Shown one piece after another: positions 48,509 through 58,085 of a stretch of 64,000 nucleotides of DNA. A model generated the notes under the pieces. It was not told where the DNA came from. It made no database searches and was given only the letters and a program-made list of their open reading frames with translations. Numbering within the stretch: position 1 is the first letter of the stretch; each line of letters begins with the position of its first letter. Made by a program: the position numbers and the translations under genes. Source of the stretch: Pseudomonas sp. HMWF032 (lineage in GTDB: Bacteria; Pseudomonadota; Gammaproteobacteria; Pseudomonadales; Pseudomonadaceae); assembly GCF_003060885.1 (NCBI RefSeq), contig NZ_QAIG01000012.1:307885-371884 (forward strand), in the 5' to 3' direction.

Positions 48509-50034
48509 AACAGACCCTGACTCAATCCATGGCCTGGCTGCACACCTGGGGTGGCCTGCTGTTCGGCTGGCTGTTGTTCGCCATTTTCCTCACCGGCAGC
48601 CTGGCGGTGTTCGATCAGGAGATTGATCACTGGATGCAGCCGGAGATCCAACAGACGTCGGTCAGCAATGCTCAGGCTGTTGAGCACGCCGTGGCTTATC
48701 TGCAACGCCAGCATGCCGATGCCAGCGCCTGGAACATCAGCCTGCCCAGCGAGCGCATGCCTGCCTTGCAGGTGACGGCTGGCGATCGGCGTTCGGGTAT
48801 CAACACCTACCTGGACCCGCAAACGGGCGAGCCGCTGGCGGTGCGCGAGAGTGCCGGTGGCAGCTTCTTCTTTCATTTCCATTACACCCTGAGTCTGTCG
48901 CGCAATCCGGGCATCTGGATTGTCGGCCTGGCCGCCATGGCCATGCTGGTGGCGCTGGTTAGCGGCATCATCATTCACAAGAAATTCTTCAAGGAGTTCT
49001 TCACCTTTCGGCCCAACAAGGGGCAGCGCTCCTGGTTGGATGCGCACAACGCCGGGGCGGTTTTGCTGTTGCCGTTTCACCTGATGATCACCTACACAGG
49101 CCTGTCGATCTTTGCCCTGATCTACATGCCGGCGGCGCTGGACAGCCTTTACAAAGGTGATTTTGCGGCGTTCTATCGCGAGCACATCGAGGTCATGGAG
49201 GCGCCGCGTCAGGCGCCGACTCACCCGGCGCCGCTGACGGCGCTGGCCCCGCTATTGGCTCAGGCCGAAGCACGCATGGGACCGCTGAGCGGTGTGGTGA
49301 TCGAGCACCCCGGCCGCAGTGATGCGCATATCGAAATGCGCCGGGTGCTGGGTAACCGCATTGCCCTGACCAAAGGCCACAACATGGTGTTTGACGGTGT
49401 CACCGGTGAGCTGCTGGCCGGACCGCCTGAGCTGCGCCCCAGTGTGCTGGCGCAACGGGTGATGTTTGGCCTGCACTTTGCGCAGTTCGGCGGCTACCCG
49501 ATGCGCTGGTTGTACTTTGTCTGCGGCGTGCTCAGCAGCGCCATGATCGCCACCGGGCTGGTGCTGTTTACCGTCAAGCGGCGGCGTAAATACGCCAGTG
49601 AAAGCCCCCTGGGGCAACAGCTCTATCGCCTGGTGGAAAGCCTCAATGTGGCGGTGATCAGCGGTCTGGCCGTCGCCTGTATCGGCCTGCTGTGGCTCAA
49701 CCGCCTGTTGCCACAGGAGCTGGCTCAGCGTGCCGTTTGGGAAGTGCGTGGTTTCTTTGCGCTGTGGCTGCTGAGCCTGCTGCACGCCTGGCTGCGCCCG
49801 CGCCTGCAGGCCTGGCGCGAGCAGCTGAGCCTGGCGGCGTTGCTGTGCCTGGGCTTACCGCTGCTCAGTGCAGTCAGTGACGGCCAGGCCTGGGGTGACA
49901 GCATGCGCCTGTGGCTGGAGGTGACGGTGATAGCACTGGGCCTGCTGCTGGCCTGGAGTGTCTGGCGTTTGCGTCAGCCGCAGGTGCAACACAGCGAGCG
50001 GCGGGTGCGGCATGCACAGGCGCAGGTGAATTGA
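48505..50034 (+). CDS. PepSY-associated transmembrane protein (PiuB/FoxB-like iron reductase family)
   Basis: 509 residues; ATG 48505 overlaps the previous gene by 4 bases. Helix 1 (WLHTWGGLLFGWLLFAIFLTGSLAVFDQEID), a periplasmic PepSY-type domain, then helices with FHFHYTLSL, NAGAVLLLPFHLMITYTGL and GLHFAQFGGYPMRWLYFVCG, whose His pairs could bind haem. A basic linker KRRRK precedes three further helices. FoxB-type proteins are thought to reduce or release iron from imported siderophores. Confidence 0.85.
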   Translation: MKQTLTQSMAWLHTWGGLLFGWLLFAIFLTGSLAVFDQEIDHWMQPEIQQTSVSNAQAVEHAVAYLQRQHADASAWNISLPSERMPALQVTAGDRRSGINTYLDPQTGEPLAVRESAGGSFFFHFHYTLSLSRNPGIWIVGLAAMAMLVALVSGIIIHKKFFKEFFTFRPNKGQRSWLDAHNAGAVLLLPFHLMITYTGLSIFALIYMPAALDSLYKGDFAAFYREHIEVMEAPRQAPTHPAPLTALAPLLAQAEARMGPLSGVVIEHPGRSDAHIEMRRVLGNRIALTKGHNMVFDGVTGELLAGPPELRPSVLAQRVMFGLHFAQFGGYPMRWLYFVCGVLSSAMIATGLVLFTVKRRRKYASESPLGQQLYRLVESLNVAVISGLAVACIGLLWLNRLLPQELAQRAVWEVRGFFALWLLSLLHAWLRPRLQAWREQLSLAALLCLGLPLLSAVSDGQAWGDSMRLWLEVTVIALGLLLAWSVWRLRQPQVQHSERRVRHAQAQVN

Positions 50035-50035
50035 G

Positions 50036-50374
50036 ATGATGACGGCATTCTTGGGCAGTTTGTTGCTGGCCTACAGCAGCATGCTGGCGCTGTGTCAGGG
50101 CCTGGAGCGGCACTACAAGCAGGTCTGGGGCAAGGCGCCGACGCGGCTGCAACGTCGCATTCTGCGTGGCAGTGGCTGGTTGCTGCTGGTGGCCAGCCTG
50201 TGGGGTTGCGCGCAAGCCTGGGGCTGGGCGATGGGCCCGGTGGGCTGGTTCGGCATGCTGTCGCTGAGCGGCTTTGCCCTGGCGCTGCTGTTGCCTTATG
50301 CACCGCGCCTGGCGGTGTACGCACCGGTGCTGGGGCTGCCGTGCTGGCTGTTGCTGTATGCCCTGGCGGGTTAA
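50036..50374 (+). CDS. DUF3325-type small membrane protein
   Basis: 112 residues, three membrane helices. The N-terminal FLGSLLLAYSSMLALCQGLERHYKQVWG is typical of DUF3325, the third member of the DUF3649-PepSY-DUF3325 set. The gene starts 1 base after the PepSY stop. No biochemical role known; context suggests siderophore-iron reduction. Two adjacent ATG codons could serve as start. Confidence 0.75.
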   Translation: MMTAFLGSLLLAYSSMLALCQGLERHYKQVWGKAPTRLQRRILRGSGWLLLVASLWGCAQAWGWAMGPVGWFGMLSLSGFALALLLPYAPRLAVYAPVLGLPCWLLLYALAG

Positions 50375-50468
50375 TTTTGCTGCGTTGTAGTGGTGTTCGC
50401 TGATATGGCCGAGCGCAGTTTGCCGTTATCATGGCGCTCTTCTTTGCTTCTGGATCATTTCGTTCGCC

Positions 50469-51365
50469 ATGAGCCTGCATTACCCAACCATCGCCGATTG
50501 CGTCGGCAACACCCCGCTGGTGCGCCTGCAGCGCTTACCGGGTAACACCAGCAACACCCTGCTGTTGAAGCTGGAAGGCAACAATCCGGCCGGTTCGGTA
50601 AAGGACCGGCCGGCGTTGTCGATGATCACCCGCGCCGAGCAGCGCGGTGACATTCAGCCCGGTGATGTGTTGATCGAAGCCACCAGCGGCAATACCGGTA
50701 TTGCCTTGGCCATGGCGGCGGCGATCAAGGGGTATCGCATGGTGCTGATCATGCCCGACAACTCCACTGCGGAGCGTAAGGCGGCAATGACCGCCTACGG
50801 TGCGCAGCTGATTCTGGTGGGCGGCATGGAAGAGGCGCGCGACCTGGCCTTGCAGATGCAGGCGGATGGCAAGGGCAAGGTGCTCGATCAGTTTGCCAAC
50901 GGCGATAACCCCATTGCCCACTACACCAGCACCGCCCCGGAAATCTGGCAGCAGACGGGCGGGCAGATCACCCATTTCATCAGCTCCATGGGCACCACCG
51001 GGACCATCATGGGCGTGTCGCGCTTCCTGAAAGAGCAGAAGCCCGAGGTGCAGATTGTCGGTTTGCAGCCCATGGAAGGCTCGGCCATTCCCGGTATCCG
51101 GCGTTGGCCGCAGGAGTACCTGCCGAAGATCTATCAGGCCGAGCGGGTGGACCGCATCATCGACATGAGCCAGCAGGAGGCTGAAGACGTGATGCGTCGT
51201 CTGGCGCGTGAGGAAGGCATCTTCTGCGGGGTGTCTTCCGGCGGTTCGGTGGCGGCGATGCTGCGTCTGTCCCAGGAAGTGGAGAACGCGGTGATGGTGG
51301 CGATCATCTGCGACCGGGGCGACCGTTACTTGTCCAGTGGCGTTTACGACGCCCCGAGCAACTGA
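50469..51365 (+). CDS. cysM: Cysteine synthase B (O-acetylserine sulfhydrylase)
   Basis: 298 residues. PLP Lys in [13 protein letters not shown], substrate loop [13 protein letters not shown], phosphate-binding loop [14 protein letters not shown] and [14 protein letters not shown] identify CysM, which makes cysteine from O-acetylserine and sulfide or thiosulfate. Its stop and the rlmD start share a base (TGATG). Confidence 0.95.
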   Translation: MSLHYPTIADCVGNTPLVRLQRLPGNTSNTLLLKLEGNNPAGSVKDRPALSMITRAEQRGDIQPGDVLIEATSGNTGIALAMAAAIKGYRMVLIMPDNSTAERKAAMTAYGAQLILVGGMEEARDLALQMQADGKGKVLDQFANGDNPIAHYTSTAPEIWQQTGGQITHFISSMGTTGTIMGVSRFLKEQKPEVQIVGLQPMEGSAIPGIRRWPQEYLPKIYQAERVDRIIDMSQQEAEDVMRRLAREEGIFCGVSSGGSVAAMLRLSQEVENAVMVAIICDRGDRYLSSGVYDAPSN

Positions 51366-52717
51366 TGGCCAAGAAAGACGGCGGTCTGCGCTTTCAACCC
51401 AGCGGTGGTTCCCGGGCGCCCCAGGTGCCAGTGGGCAAGAAGCAGAAACTGGCTATTGAGCGTTTGGCCAACGATGGCCGTGGCATCGCTTTCAGCGAAG
51501 GGCGTACCTGGTTTATCAGCGGCGCACTGGCTGGCGAGCAGATCGAAGCGCGGGTGCTGAGTGCCCATGGCAAGGTGGTCGAGGCGCGGGTCGAGCGCAT
51601 TCTCACCGCCAGCGCTGAGCGGCGTGACGAGGCCTGCACACATGCCAAAGTCTGTGGCGGTTGCAGCTTGCAACATATGCCCCATGCCGATCAGCTTGCC
51701 CTGAAACAGCGCATGCTCGCCGAGCAGCTCAGCCGCTTGGCCAATCTTGAACCGCAAGAGTGGGCGGCGCCACTGGTCGGCCCTGAGCTGGGCTATCGCC
51801 GCCGCGCACGGATTGCCGTGCGCTGGGACAACAAGGCCAAGCGCCTGGATGTGGGTTTTCGTGCAGCGGCGAGCCAGGACATTATTGCCATCAGCGATTG
51901 CCCGGTGCTGGTACAACCCTTGCAGCCGATCCTGCGTGCATTACCCCAGGTGCTGCGTGAGTTGGATAAACCTCAGGCCATTGGTCATGTTGAGTTGTTC
52001 AGCGGCAGCTCCAGTGCTGTGCTGATAAGGCATACCGCCGCATTGAGCGAGACAGATCTGGCCCGGTTGCAGGCGTTCTGCACTGAGCAGGCTGCGCAGC
52101 TCTGGTTGCATGGCACGGCGGAGCCGCAGCCGTTTGATCCTGCGCAGCAACTGAGTTATCGCCTGGATGCGTTTGCTCTCGACTTGGCATATCGACCTGG
52201 TGATTTTGTGCAGGTCAACCAGCCGGTGAATGACGCCATGGTCGCGCAGGCGCTGGATTGGCTGGCGCCGCAGGCCGATGAGCGGGTGCTGGATCTATTC
52301 TGCGGCCTGGGCAACTTCGCCTTGCCGCTGGCCCAGCGGGTGCGTGAATTGATTGCCGTGGAGGGCGTGCAGGCCATGGTGGAGCGTGCCGCGCTGAACG
52401 CCAGGATAAATGGTTTGGGCAATGCGCACTTTTTCCAGGCCGACCTGTCCAAGCCGCTGGTCGAAGCGAGCTGGGCGCAGGGCGGTTTTGCCGCGGTGCT
52501 GTTGGACCCGCCGCGGGATGGCGCGTTGCAGGCGGTCAAGCAAATGACGGCGTTGGGCGTCAAACGGGTGCTGTATGTGTCGTGCAACCCAACGACCCTG
52601 GCCCGTGACAGCGCCGAGTTGCTGGCGCAAGGCTATCGGCTGGAACGTGCCGGTATCCTCGATATGTTTCCGCAAACCGCGCACGTCGAAGCGATGGCGC
52701 TGTTTGTCAGGCAGTAG
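51365..52717 (+). CDS. rlmD: 23S rRNA (uracil-1939-C5)-methyltransferase
   Basis: 450 residues. N-terminal TRAM-type domain, then the 4Fe-4S cluster cysteines in [15 protein letters not shown] plus an early upstream Cys-poor stretch. SAM motif [16 protein letters not shown], the LLDPPRDG block and catalytic Cys in [13 protein letters not shown]. The C-terminal AHVEAMALF is usual. Methylates U1939 of 23S rRNA. Confidence 0.94.
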   Translation: MAKKDGGLRFQPSGGSRAPQVPVGKKQKLAIERLANDGRGIAFSEGRTWFISGALAGEQIEARVLSAHGKVVEARVERILTASAERRDEACTHAKVCGGCSLQHMPHADQLALKQRMLAEQLSRLANLEPQEWAAPLVGPELGYRRRARIAVRWDNKAKRLDVGFRAAASQDIIAISDCPVLVQPLQPILRALPQVLRELDKPQAIGHVELFSGSSSAVLIRHTAALSETDLARLQAFCTEQAAQLWLHGTAEPQPFDPAQQLSYRLDAFALDLAYRPGDFVQVNQPVNDAMVAQALDWLAPQADERVLDLFCGLGNFALPLAQRVRELIAVEGVQAMVERAALNARINGLGNAHFFQADLSKPLVEASWAQGGFAAVLLDPPRDGALQAVKQMTALGVKRVLYVSCNPTTLARDSAELLAQGYRLERAGILDMFPQTAHVEAMALFVRQ

Positions 52718-52846
52718 ATAGAAGCGCCGTATCCCGGTGCTGCAGGGGCGTGCAGGGATTGCGCCTTAAGTGGTTAAACCGACCGGCTCAGAGAAGGCGG
52801 CGACTGTTCGGTGTGCTTGGCGCGCACCGTAGGGAAGGTAAACAAG

Positions 52847-55090
52847 ATGGTTCAGGTCAGAGCGCATCAGCCGATCAATGACGACGGCAGCATCAACCTT
52901 GAAGCCTGGCTCGAGCATGTGCTGAGTGTTGATCCGGCGTTGGATCGTGACGCACTGCGCGAGGCCTGCGAGTTCGCCCGCGAGGCCGAACAGCAGGCCA
53001 ATGCCGCCAAGAATCTGTGGACCGAGGGCGCCTCGAGTTTCCGCTCCGGTCTGGAAATCGCCGAAATTCTCGCCGACCTCAAGCTCGATCAGGACTCCCT
53101 GGTCGCAGCCGTAATCTACCGCTGCGTGCGCGAAGGCAAGGTGCCGTTGGCGCGGGTGCATCAGCGTTTCGGCCCGGTGGTGGCCAAACTGGTGGAAGGC
53201 GTGCTGCGCATGGCCGCGATCAGCGCCTCCTTGAACCCGCGTGATTCCCTGGTGCTCGGCTCTCAGGCGCAGGTGGAAAACCTGCGCAAGATGCTTGTGG
53301 CAATGGTTGATGACGTGCGCGTGGCGCTGATCAAACTGGCCGAACGCACCTGCGCGATTCGGGCGGTAAAAGAGGCCGATGACGAAAAGCGCCAGCGTGT
53401 GGCCCGCGAAGTGTTCGATATCTATGCGCCGCTGGCTCACCGTTTGGGCATCGGCCACATCAAGTGGGAGCTGGAGGATCTGTCGTTCCGCTACCTGGAG
53501 CCGGAGCAGTACAAGCAGATCGCCAAGCTGCTGCATGAACGCCGACTGGACCGCGAGCATTACATCAATGAAGTGATGGGTCAGCTGCGCGAGGAATTAG
53601 AGGCCACCGGGATCAAGGCCGACATCAGTGGCCGGGCCAAACACATCTATTCGATCTGGCGCAAAATGCAGCGCAAGGGGCTGCAGTTCAGCCAGATCTA
53701 CGATGTGCGCGCGGTGCGCGTGCTGGTGCCACAGGTGCGTGATTGCTACACCGCCCTCGGTATCGTCCACACCCTGTGGCGGCATATTCCCAAGGAGTTC
53801 GACGACTACATCGCCAACCCCAAGGAAAACGGCTACCGCTCGCTGCACACCGCTGTGCTGGGCCCGGAAGGCAAGGTGCTGGAGGTGCAAATCCGCACCC
53901 AATCGATGCACGAAGAGGCCGAGCTGGGTGTGTGCGCACACTGGCGCTACAAGGGCACCGACGTTAAAGCCAGCTCCAACCATTACGAAGAGAAGATTTC
54001 CTGGCTGCGCCAGGTGCTCGAATGGCATGAGGAGCTGGGCGATATCGGCGGCCTGGCCGAACAGCTGCGGGTGGATATCGAGCCCGACCGGGTCTATGTC
54101 TTCACTCCGGACGGTCACGCCATCGACCTGCCCAAGGGCGCAACGCCGCTGGATTTCGCCTACCGTGTGCACACCGAGATTGGCCACAACTGCCGTGGCG
54201 CCAAGATCAACGGGCGCATCGTGCCGCTCAACTACAGCCTGCAGACCGGCGAGCAGGTGGAAATCATCACCAGCAAGCACGGCACGCCAAGCCGCGACTG
54301 GCTCAACTCCAACCTCGGTTACGTCACCACCAGTCGAGCGCGGGCGAAGATCGTCCACTGGTTCAAGCTGCAGGACCGCGACCAGAACGTTGCCGCTGGC
54401 AAGCAGCAGCTTGAGCGCGAACTGCTGCGTTTGGGCTTGCCGCATGTGGACTTCGACAAGCTGGCTGAGAAGGCCAACCTGAAAACCAGCGAGGACCTGT
54501 TTGCCTCGCTCGGCGCGGGTGATTTGCGCCTGGTGCAACTGGTCAACCTGGCGCAGCAACTGGTCGAGCCGGATCGGGTCAACGAACAGCTGGAGCTGAT
54601 CCCGCGCAAGGCGCTGGGCTTCAAGCCGGGCAAGCGTGGCGATATCCAGATTCAGGGCGTCGGCAACCTGCTGACGCAGATGGCCGGCTGCTGCCAACCG
54701 CTGCCGGGCGACCCGATCGTCGGCTATATCACTCAGGGTCGTGGTGTGAGTATTCACCGCCAGGACTGCGCCTCGGTGCTGCAACTGGCCGGGCGTGAGC
54801 CAGAGCGGATTATCCAGGTCAACTGGGGCCCGGTGCCGGTGCAGACCTACCCGGTGGAAATAGTCATCAAGGCCTACGACCGTTCCGGCCTGCTGCGTGA
54901 TGTGACCCAGGTGCTGCTCAACGAAAAACTCAATGTGCTGGCGGTGAACACCCGTTCGAACAAGGACGACAACACCGCGTCCATGTCGATCACCGTGGAA
55001 ATTCCTGGGCTGGATGCGCTTGGGCGCTTGTTGGGGCGTATTTCGCAGTTGCCGAATATCATCGAAGCCCGTCGCCATCGGGTTTCCTGA
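52847..55090 (+). CDS. relA: (p)ppGpp synthetase RelA
   Basis: 747 residues from the ATG at 52847 (AGGGAAGG upstream). The HD hydrolase half is degenerate: LVAAVIYRCVREGKV replaces the HD-containing motif, so it is RelA, a monofunctional synthetase. The synthetase has YDVRAVRVLV and ENGYRSLHTAV. TGS domain VYVFTPDGHAIDLPKGATPLDFAY, a zinc-finger-like CCQPLPGD near 630 and a C-terminal ACT domain follow. It makes ppGpp at stalled ribosomes in the stringent response. Confidence 0.96.
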   Translation: MVQVRAHQPINDDGSINLEAWLEHVLSVDPALDRDALREACEFAREAEQQANAAKNLWTEGASSFRSGLEIAEILADLKLDQDSLVAAVIYRCVREGKVPLARVHQRFGPVVAKLVEGVLRMAAISASLNPRDSLVLGSQAQVENLRKMLVAMVDDVRVALIKLAERTCAIRAVKEADDEKRQRVAREVFDIYAPLAHRLGIGHIKWELEDLSFRYLEPEQYKQIAKLLHERRLDREHYINEVMGQLREELEATGIKADISGRAKHIYSIWRKMQRKGLQFSQIYDVRAVRVLVPQVRDCYTALGIVHTLWRHIPKEFDDYIANPKENGYRSLHTAVLGPEGKVLEVQIRTQSMHEEAELGVCAHWRYKGTDVKASSNHYEEKISWLRQVLEWHEELGDIGGLAEQLRVDIEPDRVYVFTPDGHAIDLPKGATPLDFAYRVHTEIGHNCRGAKINGRIVPLNYSLQTGEQVEIITSKHGTPSRDWLNSNLGYVTTSRARAKIVHWFKLQDRDQNVAAGKQQLERELLRLGLPHVDFDKLAEKANLKTSEDLFASLGAGDLRLVQLVNLAQQLVEPDRVNEQLELIPRKALGFKPGKRGDIQIQGVGNLLTQMAGCCQPLPGDPIVGYITQGRGVSIHRQDCASVLQLAGREPERIIQVNWGPVPVQTYPVEIVIKAYDRSGLLRDVTQVLLNEKLNVLAVNTRSNKDDNTASMSITVEIPGLDALGRLLGRISQLPNIIEARRHRVS

Positions 55091-55117
55091 GGCGATTACG
55101 ACCTAACGGGATTTGCC

Positions 55118-55948
55118 ATGTACCAACTCGACGACCTGCTGCACCTGATGGCCCGGCTGCGCGACCCGCAGCACGGTTGCCCATGGGACCTCAAACAGAG
55201 CTACGCGACCATCGTGCCGCACACCATTGAAGAGGCGTACGAGGTGGCCGATGCCATCGAGCGCGGTGACTTCGATCATCTGCCGGGTGAGCTGGGCGAC
55301 CTGCTGTTTCAGGTGGTGTATTACAGCCAGCTGGGGCGTGAAGAAGGGCGCTTCGAGTTTGCCCAGGTGGTCGATGCCATCACCACCAAGCTGATTCGCC
55401 GTCATCCCCATGTGTTCCCCGATGGCGATCTGTATGGCGCAGTGGACGTGGCCAAGCTGGAAGAGGCCGCGGTCAAACAACGCTGGGAAGAGATCAAGGC
55501 CGGAGAGCGTGCCGAGAAGGCTGTGGCCCCAGAGCAACTCTCGCTGCTCGATGATGTGCCTACGGCGTTGCCGTCGCTGAGCCGGGCGATCAAGTTGCAG
55601 AAGCGTGCCGCGCAGGTTGGTTTCGACTGGCCCGAGGCTTTGCCTGTGGTGGACAAAGTGCGCGAAGAGTTGGATGAAGTGCTCGAGGCCATGAGTGAAA
55701 ACGACCCCGAGGCGATTGGCGAAGAAATCGGCGACCTGCTATTTGTGGTCAGCAACCTGGCACGGCATCTCAAGGTTGATCCAGAAACCGCTCTGCGTGC
55801 GGCTAACGCCAAGTTCGAGCGACGTTTTCGTTTTATCGAGCAGGCATTGCGCGAAGCGGGGCGCAGCATGGAAGATTGCGCCCTGGATGAGTTGGACGCG
55901 CTCTGGGGTGAAGCCAAAAAACTGGAAAAGCAGACCCCGAGTTGCTGA
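55118..55948 (+). CDS. mazG: Nucleoside triphosphate pyrophosphohydrolase MazG
   Basis: 276 residues, two MazG repeats. Each has the E-x-x-E...E-x-x-D metal site: ELGDLLFQVVYYSQL in the first, EIGDLLFVVSNLARHL in the second. CPWDLKQSYATIVPHTIEEAYEVADAIE is the classic start. Hydrolyses NTPs and can lower ppGpp-linked toxicity, fitting its place 27 bases after relA. Confidence 0.95.
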   Translation: MYQLDDLLHLMARLRDPQHGCPWDLKQSYATIVPHTIEEAYEVADAIERGDFDHLPGELGDLLFQVVYYSQLGREEGRFEFAQVVDAITTKLIRRHPHVFPDGDLYGAVDVAKLEEAAVKQRWEEIKAGERAEKAVAPEQLSLLDDVPTALPSLSRAIKLQKRAAQVGFDWPEALPVVDKVREELDEVLEAMSENDPEAIGEEIGDLLFVVSNLARHLKVDPETALRAANAKFERRFRFIEQALREAGRSMEDCALDELDALWGEAKKLEKQTPSC

Positions 55949-56088
55949 GCCCTTAGGGTGGATGACGTTATTCTCATCCACCGTCGGCAGGCACACGCAG
56001 GATGGTGAAGCGTCATCCTCTGTGCGAATAATGCGTCACGATTGCGCTGGGTACGCCCAGTTAATATTGAAGGTTGGAAAGGTAGGTT

Positions 56089-56628
56089 ATGGCTCTCTCA
56101 CTACGCGATCAGCTGCTCAAAGCCGGGCTGGTCAACGAAAAGCAGGCCAAGCAGGCCGGCAAGCAGCAGCAGAAACAGCAGCGCCTGGTGCATAAAGGTC
56201 AGGCCGAGAAGGACGAATCGCAAAAGCTTGCCGCCCAGCAGGCCATGGCTGAAAAGGCCGCGCGTGACCAGGAGCTGAACCGTCAGCAGCAGGAAAAGAT
56301 CGAGCAGAAGGCCCGTGCCGCGCAGATCAAGCAGCTGATTGAAGTCTCGCGCTTGCCCAAGCTGACCACCGAGGATTACTACAACTTCGTTGACGACAAG
56401 AAGGTCAAGCGTCTGTCGGTCAACACCCTGATGCGCAATAAGCTCAGCAGTGGCTCGCTCGCCATCGTCCGCCACGGCGGCGGCTATGAAGTGATTCCGC
56501 GTGAAGCGGCGTTGAAGATTCAGGAGCGCGACGCCCAGCGTGTGGTGCTGCTCAATACCCCGACTGAAGCGCCGGATGCCGATGATCCCTATGCGGCCTA
56601 TCAGGTGCCGGACGATCTGATGTGGTAA
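56089..56628 (+). CDS. DUF2058 family protein (YaiL-like)
   Basis: 179 residues. The Lys/Gln-rich helical first half (KQAKQAGKQQQKQQRLVHKG, repeated K/Q) suggests RNA or ribosome contact. The second half has DYYNFVDDKKVKRLSVN and GGYEVIPREAALKIQERD, the DUF2058 signature. The E. coli homologue is a nucleoprotein of unknown precise role. Transcribed after mazG with a 140-base gap. Confidence 0.85.
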   Translation: MALSLRDQLLKAGLVNEKQAKQAGKQQQKQQRLVHKGQAEKDESQKLAAQQAMAEKAARDQELNRQQQEKIEQKARAAQIKQLIEVSRLPKLTTEDYYNFVDDKKVKRLSVNTLMRNKLSSGSLAIVRHGGGYEVIPREAALKIQERDAQRVVLLNTPTEAPDADDPYAAYQVPDDLMW

Positions 56629-56663
56629 TGGCGCCGAGCCGAACCTACGGACATCAGCCCAAT

Positions 56664-56692
56664 AAAAAGCCGAGCACGTAGCTCGGCTTTTT
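56664..56692. terminator. Bidirectional terminator between DUF2058 and DUF3108 genes
   Basis: Perfect 12-base stem AAAAAGCCGAGC / GCTCGGCTTTTT with a 5-base loop; T-runs on both strands serve the convergent genes. Confidence 0.9.
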
Positions 56693-56704
56693 CATGGTGT
56701 TAAC

Positions 56705-57421
56705 TCAGTCCTGGCGGCCTACAACGGCTTTACCGTCGACGGTGCCGTCCTTGAGCATGATCTGGTATTCCTTGCCGTCTTTCTCGACCTGATGCAAGCG
56801 CACCAGCAGGAAGTCCCAGTCCTTGGCAAACCAGAGGATGGTCTTGCGGCTGCTTTGCGTCGGGTCGCGCACGCGTTCGACTTTGATTGCGTCGATAAGA
56901 CCGGCCTTGGTGCGCACGGCTTCCTCGCCGAGCACGCGGAAATCGTAGGTTTCCACTTCATCACCATCGACCACTTGATAGCTCATGGTCTTGGTGCCGG
57001 CGGCCACGTCGTATTGCAGGGCCAGTTGGTAGGTTGACTTGTCCAGCAGGCCACGGTTCAGCGGCAGGCGCACCGGGGTGTCGCGATCACTGCCAATGAC
57101 CTGTTTGGCACTCCAGTCGAAGTCGTGCTCGATCTTCTTGCCCTTGCCCAGGCCGTTGCGCTCATACAGGTAGGTCTGCGGCAGGAAGACTTCTTTGTCC
57201 ACGCGCAAGGTGCTTTGTTCGGTCAGGCTGGCGACCAGCATGGAGGCTTCGAAGTTCAGCTTCCATACGCCGTTATCCAGGGCTTCAAGGCTGCGTTCGG
57301 CGCTGCCGCTGACGGGCAGTTGCTTCCAGTCGGCGGTGTAGCTGGCGGAGAAGGGTTTCAGCTCGACGGCCAGTGCCGGCAGGCTCAAAAGTGTCAGTGC
57401 GAACAATAAGGCGCGACCCAT
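56705..57421 (-). CDS. DUF3108 periplasmic protein
   Basis: 238 residues with a signal peptide (ALLFALTLLSLPALAVE). The beta-sheet-rich body with LKPFSASYTADWKQLPVSG, QPQTYLYERNG-like strand and a C-terminal WFAKDWDFLLVRLHQVEKDGKEYQIML matches DUF3108. Role unknown. 13 bases after purN ends on the same strand... the gene is downstream of the purMN pair. Confidence 0.85.
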   Translation of the reverse strand: MGRALLFALTLLSLPALAVELKPFSASYTADWKQLPVSGSAERSLEALDNGVWKLNFEASMLVASLTEQSTLRVDKEVFLPQTYLYERNGLGKGKKIEHDFDWSAKQVIGSDRDTPVRLPLNRGLLDKSTYQLALQYDVAAGTKTMSYQVVDGDEVETYDFRVLGEEAVRTKAGLIDAIKVERVRDPTQSSRKTILWFAKDWDFLLVRLHQVEKDGKEYQIMLKDGTVDGKAVVGRQD

Positions 57422-57434
57422 GGTGTCTCCTTGA

Positions 57435-58085
57435 TTACGTTCGAATTAGCTGTCCAGTGCTCGGTAACAGTTGCTCATCCAACATCGCCCCCTGCGCGGC
57501 CAGCTGCAAACGGCCTTCGGCAAACCAGCGCACGGCCAGCGGGTAAATCACATGTTCCTGCTCGTGTACACGTTGCGCCAGGCTGGTGGGCGAGTCATCC
57601 GACTGTACCGGTACCACTGCCTGTACGACCAGTGGTCCACCATCGAGTTCCTCGCTGACGAAGTGCACGCTGCAGCCGTGTTCGCTGTCACCCGCTTCCA
57701 GCGCCCGCTGGTGGGTGTGCAGGCCTTTGTATTTCGGCAGCAAGGAGGGGTGGATATTCAGCAGACGGCCGGTGTAGTGGCTGACGAAGGCGGGGGTGAG
57801 AATGCGCATAAACCCCGCCAGCACCACCAACTGCGGATCAAACGCATCAATGGCCTCGACCAGCGCGGCATCGAAGGCTTCGCGGCCGTCGAATTGCTTG
57901 TGATCGAGCACGGCGGTGGCGATGCCAGCCTGTGTGGCGCGCTCCAGGCCATAGGCATCGGCGCGGTTGGAAATCACCGCGGCGATGCGTGCCGGATTGC
58001 CGTCATGGGCGATGCTGTCGATCAGCGCCTGCAGGTTACTGCCGGAGCCGGAGATCAGCACCACCACATTGCACTGTGCCGACAT
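57435..58085 (-). CDS. purN: Phosphoribosylglycinamide formyltransferase
   Basis: 216 residues starting MSAQCNVVV at 58085; the frame to 58160 is purM-overlapping and rejected. ISGSGSNLQALID, formyl-folate site FMRILTPAFV, and NIHPSLLPKYKGLHTHQRALEAGDSEHGCSVHFV with catalytic Asn/His are intact. It transfers formyl to GAR in purine synthesis. Its ATG shares a base with the purM stop (TAATG). Confidence 0.96.
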   Translation of the reverse strand: MSAQCNVVVLISGSGSNLQALIDSIAHDGNPARIAAVISNRADAYGLERATQAGIATAVLDHKQFDGREAFDAALVEAIDAFDPQLVVLAGFMRILTPAFVSHYTGRLLNIHPSLLPKYKGLHTHQRALEAGDSEHGCSVHFVSEELDGGPLVVQAVVPVQSDDSPTSLAQRVHEQEHVIYPLAVRWFAEGRLQLAAQGAMLDEQLLPSTGQLIRT

